64,000 nt of DNA from Acholoe squamosa. Its lineage: Eukaryota; Annelida; Polychaeta; Phyllodocida; Polynoidae. Below, in pieces: positions 30,075 through 42,000 of the stretch (position 1 is its first letter; each line of letters starts with the position of its first letter). Made by a program: the position numbers and the translations under genes. The DNA lies in NCBI GenBank assembly GCA_949317995.1, contig OX439051.1, positions 45,449,250 to 45,513,249 of the forward strand, read 5' to 3'. The notes under the pieces were generated by a model. That model saw nothing but the letters and a program-made list of their open reading frames with translations, made no database searches and was not told the origin of the DNA.

Positions 30075-33000
30075 GTAAGATATGACTATATATATAACAT
30101 GTACAAATATACAGGTAAGTTATAAAAATAATGCAGCTACGGTATAACCATACATGTACATGCAATTTATAACTATGTATAGGTAAGATATCACCACGGC
30201 ACCAGACTCAGGCACCTCGAGATTAATTAATCAATATTAGTAAAAGGTCAGGTGATTCCTATTGAAGAAAAATTGATGAATCATTGTCGATCGGGAAGAT
30301 ATCGGACTAGTGCTGTACCCTTGAATATCCCTTTATGAAGGTTGACTTAAGAGTATAAATCATTGTGAGTAATAGTCCATCAACACATTACCAATCAATC
30401 AGAGCATGTAAGCAATTGTGCAACCACTTGACACCACAAGGGTCGTTATGAAGTACCCCCAGATGTAGGCCTATAAAACCACATATCTGTATCTAGTCTC
30501 TTACCTAGCATCACCACTCTCTATATCCCTCTATATATGTCACACTACATCACTGTCATACTATGAGGCCCAACACTTTACCTTATAACCCTCCCAGTGT
30601 GAAGTTGATTGCTTAACATTTGTATACACTAGACTCTTATTCACCTAGATTATTTCACTTTTGTGAAGCACCACTGTAAACTAGGGAGTATTGCACCAAC
30701 AGGCCCACTAAATCATTAGTCTTGGTGAACTTTCTATTTTGTCAGCAAAAGAGGAACTATCTATGGAATGAACAGTTTTGAGGGATCATGTAGTAAATCT
30801 AAGAGTCTCACTTAACCCTTGACTGCTAATGCATTAGTGCATCATACCCACTGGCTGTCACGATGTACCAATACAATGCTGGCAGGCCTGCTCTGCAGAA
30901 TACATCAATCTGTGTACATACAATTTTGGGTTGGCATGATACATGGATATAGCCCTGATGAATTACTTGATATTGCAACACTCATGTATCATGTCTATAA
31001 ATGGACATAATACATTAGTTCACAACTAGCCTTTAAAGGGTTGGATGTTTTACAATGGTTTAGAGGTGTAAATGGCCTGTGTGATGGCACCCTATGGTGA
31101 AACCACTTACTTCACACTAAGACACCAATCACCTGTCACAGTGGGAATGCTAATTGAATTTCATCACCTTTGGGAGTGGTCATTATTTATAAAATTGATA
31201 AATTGGGGTGGGGGTGGAGTGAGGCTTTTCACAGGCACTTGGAAGCGCACACATATACATGTACATGGTTATGCCCTGGCTTTCTTTTTGGCTAAAAGGG
31301 TTAACTGTTTCAGGATCGACAACTGCCTAAAATATACCATCCATGTAGAGGCAAAGAAAGGGAAAGGGCCCAAATTGATTCTCAACCTTATTCCCCTTGT
31401 GTAGGAGAAGTCGCTGACAAGCATCTTTGCCTACACATCCAAAGTACAACCCCTTTTGTTGGTATCTCTATAGTTTATGTCTTTTAGGGAGGGGCCTGCA
31501 GTCAGAGGGACAAAAAACATAAAGCAGGGGTCGAAATATTCCTTCCCCCTTGCGGAGGGGTCAAAAGCTCTCATCATAATCCCCCATCTGCTAATGATAA
31601 GGGACGATATCTTAACACTACCTCTGGAGGTTAATTCAAAACAGTGGTAAATTAGCACTGTTTTGAATTAACCTGCTGCGTACATGTAGGAGGAAAAGAG
31701 CAATGTAGACAATCCTGTCGGCCTCGTAATCATAAAACATTAATACATAGAGGAATTAGATAGAGTAGATAAATCCATGGTGGAGGGGTAAACTAGTGGA
31801 CAGGTGTGCACCATTTGAAAATGTCAATCTGTAGTTACCATTGGGAGGCATTAGAACCTTTGAAAAATAACCACAATGATCTCAAATCAATCAAAAATAC
31901 TGACAGCCAGCGGTAGCATCCCAGCACATCAGTCAATTATGAGATACATAGGTTTATATTTTCACTATTGCAGGTAGAATACATAAGTATTATTCTACCA
32001 GAATAATAAGTCACAGTGTACACACATTGTGTCCATAGTAAGCACATTAATTCAGATTCCTTTGCACCAACTGACAGAAGTCAAAGGCTTTGTGGTAAGA
32101 TCGTTGAGAGCACATCTCAGAGAAGACTAGGAGTGTGACATTAGATGGAGTTGGAGGATTTAGCATTATCCTTAAACATGATCAGTATTACACAGTAAGG
32201 ATTATCATGTCAGAGAGTGTGTGCCTTTATAGGTTATAACCATTTTAAGGCTACATATTGCCAAAATTGATACACTGTCATATTCATTTGTCCCTGTATC
32301 CTACACACCAGACTGTGGAATGTAGCCCCTTCTAATTGTGACATAACTAATCCCTTAAGGGATACATGATACTTCAACTCACTATATGTGTCTTAATGCA
32401 AGAATCAATACAGCACGGGCGAGTTATTCACATTGGCTGTATTGATGCTCTGTGCCACTCTCAGTGCGTAGTCTCGATGTACCAATGCAATACTCTAAGG
32501 TTACTGCATAAACCAGAGAATATATAACTTCTCTGCTTAGATATACCACATTGGCAACAGAAGATCATGGATGATCTTAAATGGAGGCATAATGCTGTCT
32601 TTCAATTGTTTATAGTCTTGGTAGTATTAACCAACAATGACAAGTGCACAATATTAAGTTTACATGTTTTCCTTGGTATTTGTTATAATCTAATGCTTGA
32701 AAGTCTTGGCCCATGGCAATAGCAAACTCAACAACATAAGCTACCTTTATATCAAGATCGCTCTACTCCATCGAATTGATGGTGAAGATGTGCAAAGTGG
32801 ATTAAACAGGCCTGTCAGATGAAATAAGTGGTAGTTTGATTTATGTAGACAGTAAAATGGAGGAGGACGTATTGAGTGACATAATGCCCCCCTGAGCCCT
32901 ATATATCACTATAGACAATCGACAGGAATTAGGGAAAGGGGAGAGAATGAGGGTGAGGGGATGGATTGCTTATTTCCCAATAGTCTAATAAACCCATACT

Positions 33001-36000
33001 ATCTCAACAATTTGAATGGAAAAAACTATAATTCAACACTTATTTTTTTTATATTCTAAATTATTTTCTCAATAGTGGGAGACAATTTTTGCAATACTAG
33101 GTATATGACAACGCATCTACGTCTGTACTAAAGTGAGGGTACCTGTAGAGATGCAAGTCACCCCTCGACACCCCCCCCCCTTCACTCCTGTATTAACCCC
33201 ACTCCACCATCCACCCACCTACCTGTAAGCTTTACCTTGCTCTAATAGATTCATAATGATAGTAGGGGAGGGTCAAGTAACTTAACACCTGACAGGGCCT
33301 TTCATCTGGCCCGACAGCTCATAGCCTGGGGAGTAGAAATGAACTTTTTTCCCCATTTATACATCCAAGGGGTGAATTAGTGCTACATGTATATATATCA
33401 GGTTGATACAAAGGTTTATGTGTGGGATTTGTTTTTACTACTCTACACCTTAAAATTCCTTGAAAGGGGCATCACTATATTATGTCGATTGGTCATAATG
33501 ATGCATGTATAGTCTTGGTGAATGTATGGAGAATTGAATCTCATGACTTGCTGAATGAGGGGAGGGTCACTACCCGCCCCCCCCCCCACTACACACGCTG
33601 GAGGGTGTTGCTCCTATGGGAAAATGTAGTTTTGCCTAAGAAGTGCCTCACTAGTAGTCTATTTTTTGTAGTTCTAGCTCTTTTGTGTGTTGCACTGTCA
33701 CAAGTGGTCAAAACAAGATCACTTGAAATAGTGTATGACAACGGTAGGTACCTTATAGTGCAGCACACACTTACGCAAGGCAGGAGGGTGTTGCTCCTAT
33801 AGTAAAAGGAAGAGCTGGCTAAAAATGCCCTCATTTCCAGTCCTTTCTTTTCATGTAGCTATAACTTGTCCCTTTTGTTGCTCACAAGTGGTCATTCAAG
33901 TATGGTGCTAAAAAAGGGAGATTTGAGTAGGTACCTAGTTGGGAGAAGCCAGTCAGTATAATATACTATAGGCAGGTGACTTTTCAGACTAATGTGGTGG
34001 GTGCAAGTTGAATGGTGGAGCAGAGTATGACTTCTTTTGAAAAGAGGGTACCTACTGACAGCTCTTTTTACCTAAGAAGCAACACGCTCCAGGTGCCTTT
34101 TCAGACTAATATTGTGAGTCGAAGTTGAATGGTGAAGCAGAGCATAACTTCTTTGGAAAAGTGGGCACCTACTCCCAGCTCTATTCACCATACAAGCAAT
34201 ACCCTGCTGAACGTTTTTATACTTTTAGAAGCTACCGACACTTATCTATTTAATGCATCTTAACTGATCGATGTTTATAAATCTAGCGAATACTATCGTC
34301 ACCAAAGATATCAGTGTACGTGTAAATAGGAACATATCAATTGCAATTAATGATAAAATCTTTTCACCCAATGTGACATTTGGATTCAAGACTAACATTG
34401 TCCATTGAAAACCTAACGAATTGATTTTCTTCTATGGCTGTAGTTTTTCTCAAACCCAGCAACAAAACGGACAGATCAAGTATCTTATTACGAGAAGCTT
34501 AACCGTAGCAACCAATCAATGATTAGGTTACTTAATCCTGAGATATATATATATGTGTACACATATCCATACTTAACCCCTTAGTTCCCACATAGTACAT
34601 TAATGGATGATGTCAAAACTATGTGGTTGATAAACAATGTCCCAAATGAACGGCATGATACCCTAAAGTTGAATCCCCAGCAGTGCATTGGAGCATCATG
34701 CCGACGAATGAAAGTAAAATTTGGGGAGACATGCAGTCACCGACTTTTTCTTTGTCATTTGAGCAGCCTTTTTGTGAACCATACCAAGTGCTTTGCTTCA
34801 CCATTCAGCTTCCACTCACAATGTTAGTTGGAAAGGCACCTGCCTTGCTTAAGTGTGTGCTGCACTATCAGGTACTCTTGTCACACACTCTTTCAAGAGA
34901 TCTTGTTTTGACCACTTGCGATAGTGCAACACACAAAAGAGCTAGAACTACAAAGAAAGAGACTACTAATGAGACACATCTTAGGCAAAACTACCTTTTC
35001 CCATAGGAGCAACAATTTTGATAAAGCCCTCTCATGCATTTGCACCATGAGTTATAACTATAAACATCACCAAGGAAAATTTACACTTTCTCTGAGCTCA
35101 CATAAAGATACCACCTCTTGATCTACCCCTTAAAAGGTCGCAGCTTCTGCTTTTGATCTATCTTTTGAAGGTCAGAGATCGTACCTTCTCAAGTGAGACC
35201 TCTCTTAACCAATTTAGGGCAAGTAATGATTCAAAATTCATGTCCCTTATTTGCTATGATGCACCAGGCTTTGTGCACCAGGCTTTGTGCACCAGGCTTT
35301 GTGCACCAGGCTTTGTGCACCAGGCTTTGTGCTATGATGCACCAGGCTTTGTGCACCAGGCTTTGTGCTATGATGCATCAGGCTTTGTGTTACGATGCAC
35401 CAGGCTTTGTGCTATGATGCACCAGGCTTTGTGCACCAGGCTTTGTGCTATGATGCACCAGGCTTTGTGCACCAGGCTTTATGCATCATGCAGCCTCATA
35501 GGGTGGACATGATACATAAATACAGTCATGGTGTCACAGTAGTATTCCGCCCCAGTAAACCTAGGACAGCTAAATAGTCCCAACTAAAAACAGTGTTTTG
35601 CTTGGTATAATCAGTGCCAGGGGACCTTATTTTTATCGCAGATTAATAATTTTGGTACCAGAAGAAAGGTAACGATTTGGGGGGAAAAAGTTGCAAAAAT
35701 TTTTTGGTCACCATGGAAACCTATTGTGTCAGAGAGGGGTCCAAGGTCACATTTGTGACTTGTCAGGGGTGCCTGTATCATGTAATTTATTCAACATGGT
35801 GGTTTCCATGGCAACTGGTGCAAAAACAGATCTGACTCCGTTATGGTTGACCATGCTAAAAAAATCAAGAATGACTTCAGCTTCAATTTAAGCCTTTATT
35901 TGTGAACGCCATCAAATTAGAACCCGATTGACGCCAGTTTTATGGTGGAAGATGGGGGGAAAATCAGAACGTCCTTGGCCCTATTAGTACCGTGACACCT

Positions 36001-39000
36001 TAAGGGGAGTAGAACCCTGCTTTCATGGATCATGACGACTGTGGACATGATGTAGGCCTATTAAGTAATTAGGTGGCCCTTTAAGGGTATAAAGCCCCAC
36101 TATCTGTGGAAGTACTAAGTGAAAAAATGTGAGAAAGGGCCCCAGCTATAGTATACATTCACTTTGAATAGAGAAGTGAATTGAATTGATGTATCTTATC
36201 TGATCCCATGACTGTGTTCTCCACCTGGTGGTGAAATCGATCACTAGATCAGCTACATACGGGTCTTTTGTGGCCCAGACAACCAATAATTATCTCATGA
36301 TCCTTGAAGCCTCCGGTAGTGACGGTTTAATAGGTTAGACCTTGAGTTTATGAACTTTAGTCCCCATATTAATTATTGAAAGTTTGAAGGTTTCAGTAGA
36401 GAAAATACATGATGCTTATCATGGGTTTAAGGAGGACAGAAAATAACCTGCAGAGAAAACCTTTACTAAATGCTGTATCTCTTCCGTTATATCAGAATTC
36501 TCATAGGTAGATGACAATCAATGAGCTCTCTGATGCTTTCATTGCCTGGGGGGCTATATCTCAGTTACTGTCTAACATGATAAGATAGCAAGGCTAGAAG
36601 TCTTAGACTAAAGCAGTAATTTGAAAAGCAAAGTGCTTTACATGAATGAGATTAACTAAATAAACTCATCTCTAAACAGTTAACAAATTGTCCCCTCAGG
36701 TTAAAGTGGACACTGTCTATAAGGTCAGGATCACACTGCCTTTTGTGGTCCTCTCTCTACCCGCATGACCTTCATGCTTGACCTTGGTCGACCTTGGCTG
36801 ACCTTAGGTCAGGGGTCACGGTTTAGACAACATTAAGGTTGGCGTTTGACCTATGTGCATGGTACCATAGGAGACGTTAGATATATCCAAGGTAATTCTA
36901 CACCAGGTCTACATAGACAAGGATTCAATCACAGGAGACAGACTATATCGATAGGCTACTACTCAGTAGGAAATTTATAAATTTCACCGTTTAAAGCCAA
37001 TATCACTCTCTCTCTCTTTCTCTCTCTCGATAGCCTACATGATCCACTGAGTTCAGTAGAAGTATTTTATGTGCTTTACTCTGTTTAGAAATTATTATAT
37101 CACACAAAACCAGACTAGGTCAAGTATAGTTCAAATTTATATTCAGTAGGAGAAATATTTTACAACAGTAGGTAAATTGCTTGTTGAGTGCTTTGTATAT
37201 CTAGTTGATCAACGTTTCGGTTAATTTATTAACCTTCTTCAGGATATCTAAATGTTTTACAAGTCATGCTAAGGTAGTCAAAAAGATCCTCTTTACACAA
37301 TTGGTTGCTATGGTTACATGCAGAGTTATTGTCATGGATACATATGTGTGACATCACAATGGATTGTGTCATATGACTGGGTGGCCCCTTTATGGTGCGT
37401 CCCCCTATGTATGGGATGTGGTACTAATGATACATTTACTAATGGTTTGCTATGTATGGATTGTTATTGATTTTATACTGTTTTGACATTGTATGATTGA
37501 ATGGATGATAAATATACATATACCAGTACACGATAAATTATATAAAAAATGTACATGCAAGCATGATGTTAATAATTTATAGAATAAATTGTTCATATGA
37601 CATGGCGGTGAAAAATCAATCTTGTCTAGTATTTGGTACTTTCTTGTCCTGGGTGTGCCTTACACACAGGAGGTTGCGTCTTCTGAGAATTTCATAAAAC
37701 TCTCTTTCAAGATCTTCATGAAGATTCCACACTATCTGATATAAAACATCGGTAAAATAGGGACTGAACATTCTGGCCTATGTATGGGCGTGGGTCTGTA
37801 TGCTGGGATGACTGGTCTGGGTCCAGGGGGTGGCACATATGGTTGGACTGGTTCTTGGACAGGGGGCGTGGCCACTAGGGCACGCCGGTTTTCAGTTGCT
37901 GGAGTAGGGCGTTGGCGTGGGTCTCTGGGTTGTGAGTGGGTTGAGGTGGTGGGTGTTGGTACCTTTGGTGGATGTGGATTTTGAATGGATGGGATGAGGG
38001 TGGATGGCTTGGGTTCATCAGCCTCCAGGGTATCGTCATCACTTAGGGCTAGGTCAAGTTCAATCTGGGCATTATTGTTGGCTGGTGGGTCTGGCAATTT
38101 GATAGTGTTACTAGTTGTTGGTTTGGGGTTTATAGGTTTGATGGGACTGTTTTTGAACGGTGGGACAGTTACAACTTTGTAGATTTTTCGTTATCGCTGC
38201 TGCTGTCATCATCAGTGCTGACAAATTCCTTTGATTTGTAAGTGGTGACCGGACGGTATTGAGCGTTCATGATTTTTCTGACCTTTTTGATGATGGCTTT
38301 GGGGGCTTCAGGGGCAGTTCTCTCTCTGTTGGTCGGGTCCACTTGGTCAAATGTTGGCATAGATGGTAGCTTTACCTTTAGGAAGACTGGTGGGCTTTTA
38401 TCCAAGGTCACTGAAGTGTTATCTTCCTCCCCGGAATTATTTGTTGAGATGGAGCTAGTTGAAGGTGAGCGGGTTGGCAGTGTTGTTTTGGAGTTGCTCC
38501 CCAATTTTGAAGTTTTCAGTGCTGTGTTGTTGGATGTTTGGGTTCCCTCCCTGCTGTTTGGAGCTGAAAAAGGGAGTACCCAGATATATAATTCTTAATT
38601 TCACATTTTTTTATATCAAAATTGCGGTGATCCCAGTTTATTTTGGGTCCATGCCATCTATTAGTGCGGTGCGTTTTCATACATAATATAGGGGCAGAAA
38701 TTTGGTAGTTTGTGGTATGGTGGATATTACGGTAGTGCCTTCTTAGGTTACTTTTGTTGGTGAACGTTGAGTTACACAGATGTTCTTGACAAGTGAACTT
38801 ACCGGTAGTTTCTGAGGAAGTGCGGTGGGTTAAAGTTTGGCCTTTGTATACAGAGTTTAGGTGCTTAGGGAGTGTTCATTTTTTAACAACAGGGGGGGTT
38901 GGTGAGTTTTCGTTTTTACCCCTGAAAATATTTTACGCCCCCCCTTTGAGAGGTGCCAAATTATTTTTTGCCCCCCCCTCAGGAGGGGTCAAAATATTTT

Positions 39001-42000
39001 GCGCCCCCCCAACATCGAGTTGTGTTGCACCACATTGTACAGCATCATATCGCACTCAATTGTATTGTTTTACTGAAGTATAAGGTAAAAGGATCACTTC
39101 CCAGAGTTATTATTATTAATTCATTATTTTTCTATTGGAATGCAAGAAATTGAAAAGAGGGTTCCACTTCTCAAGACCAATTTCATCAGTAGCTGCAGTG
39201 CGAGTCACACACTACTTAGCCTTATGTCTTTTGTTTCACAAGCAGCCAGGACAAGCTAAGTATAGGGTGGTCTTGGGGCATCACCTGCCCCAGTCAAACA
39301 GTTTTATAAATCTAGAGCCTAAATTTATGCATTCATATAAAATGTTTGAATGGGATCTCATCCCATGGATCTGGATGAATCACAAGATTGATTTCTGTGG
39401 TCTTAGTTTAAAGCAAGCAAGCAAACTGTATTTGAAGGATCTTTTAAGTCTGAATCAACTTGTTGCAGACACACATGGGCCTTTATGACTCTTAACTATA
39501 GGGAATGGGAGATGGGCTGTTTTAGCACAGCCTTTGAAAATTTTGTTTGGGGGGGAGGGGGGTAACCAAAGCAATCCAAACCTGCAAATTAAAAACTTTA
39601 CCATTTACATGGGTTGGGGGTTTGGGTTTCTGAAAACGTCTGACCCCTTTATGTATGATGGATATCTTGCTATCCTAATGGAAATTTGAACCCTGGATAC
39701 CAGAAGACTGCCAAGACATGAATTGATGTGCCCCTAGCCTTTCAGTTACTTGATTCTGCTGTAAAGTACTATCTGCAGATTTGTTCCCCAGGGAAATTTG
39801 GAAAATCTAGACAAGAATATCATGTATTCTCAGGTCAATTTGTGAGCGAATGGCCAGGCCAACTCTAAGTATGTGCATACTGCTTTCCAAGAAAAATGTT
39901 TAAAACTCTTGGGAATGTTTTTTTTTTATTGTTAGTGTGATTAATGTGTGATAGAGAGTAAGAATCAGAGGGGGGTATGGGGGTATGTCCTCCAGGAAAA
40001 TTTTGAATATTGAGAAGTCAAATGGTGCATTTTGGTGACATATGACTGGATGGTGCAGGGGGGCACACATCCCACCTGACCCCAAGGTTTTACTACCCCT
40101 GCATCATATACACTGTTTTTGGCTCAGGGAGCCTAGGGGTATATGGAGATGTCCCCCAGAAAAAATCTGAATATCGAGAAGTCAAATGGTGCAATTTGGT
40201 GATGTATGACTGTAAAATGCAGGGGGCACACATCCCACCTGACCCTAAGGTTTTACTACCCCTGCATCATCAATACACTGTTTTTGGCTCAGGGAGCCTA
40301 AGGGTATATGGAGATGTCCCCCAGGAAAATTTTGAATATTGAGAAGTCGAATGGTGCATTTTGTTGAGGTGTGACTGGATGACCTGACTGGTATGTCCCC
40401 CAGGAAAAAATCTGAATATTGAGAAGTCAAATAGTGCATTTTGGTGACGTATGACTGGATGGTGCAGGTGGGCACACATCCCATCTGTACCCAAGGTTTT
40501 ACTACCCCTGCATCATCAATACACTGTTTTTGGCTCAGGGAGCCTATGGGTATATGGAGATGTCCCCCAGGAAAATTTTTGATATCGAGAAGTCGAATGG
40601 TGCATTTTGTTGAGGTATGACTGGATGACCCGACTGGATGGGTCGGGTTTATCCCCGTCGAGTCCATCTCGTATGGGTCTGTATGGTCTGGTTCTGTTCA
40701 GTCTGGATCCATCTGATTCTGTCCGGTCTGGTCTGGGTCCCATTGAAGTCTTGACTGGGTCTGTTGTGGTAGGTTCAGTCTAGATCCATTTGGTCCAAGT
40801 CCATTTGGTCCGGGTATTTCGAGTCCAGGTCTGGGTCTGTCAGGGTGGATCCATCCAGGGTGAGTCTGGGGGCAGTCAAGGTAGATCTGTCTGGTCCGGG
40901 TCAGTCCGGTCTGTGTGAGTCTGTCCAGATGGATCTGTCCAGGGGCAGTCTGGGTGGGTAAAGGTCGGGCCATCAGGGTCAGGCCATCCAGGTCAGGTCA
41001 GGTATGTCTTGCTAGGCCCACTCCAGATGAGGGGAGAGATTTGGGGAAAGGTTAGGGGAAGAGGAGATGGGAGGAAAGGCTAGGGAGAGAGAGAACAGAC
41101 CATGACATATATGCAAATTCCGAATGCGAAAAAAATCGAGGCATTAAAAGTAAAGACTCTTCTTTGATTTGCCATTGATAGGTTAAAATGAGGGGGGTCT
41201 GGGGGTATCTCGCCCAGGACAATTTTGAATATTGAGACATCAATTGGTGCATTTTGGTGTTTTTTCAGGGTGGCTGATGCCCTTGTATCCAAATCTTTCT
41301 AAGACCCCACCATATATATAAAATGGTAAAATGATATCTCATGGGATCTGGACAAAGATTGACCCTGAGAGATCTTAGAATAATGGAAAACACTGAAAAA
41401 AATGAGGAGTTTGCTCACATGTATGCATGAGCCATCTGTAACAGGCGTCGCACATACCACAGAGCTCTCATGTTCTAATGGAGCCAAAGAGTGAGACTTT
41501 TCCCTGAAGCTTGGAATTTTCTAGATTTCCGAGATGCATTGAAATAAATCCAGTTCCAGGGGGTCTGGGGGTATGCCCCCAAGAAAATTTGGAGAAATAT
41601 GGAAGTTCATTTGTTGATTTTTAGAGCATTTTGGTACATTAAACCGAGGATAGATGCTCAAGTTCACTATATAAGTATATACTGAAATTACAAAGTCTAA
41701 AATGAGAAACAGGCTCCTCAGCGTGAGAGAGTGAGACAACCCCCAAATGTGTGAGAATCAAGCCAGATGCGTGAGATTCACGCCAGATGCTTGAGTGTTG
41801 AGAGCTCTGCATACAATCTTGTTGGAAGTATGATTCCCCTGAAAAATTTTGAAATTTTAGAAAGAAAATGGTGCATTCTGATGCATTGTAAATTATCAGT
41901 ACAAACTTTCTCCTTCTGCAAGTAATATATTAAGAAATTATCCCCACTACAAATTGGGTATTTACGGCAGGTCACGTCAATTCATGCCTCATTGAGAAGG

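Noticed and set aside
35153..35512. 119-codon ORF over the 14-bp minisatellite
   Set aside because: All three frames and the reverse stay open because of the repeat; no other coding evidence.
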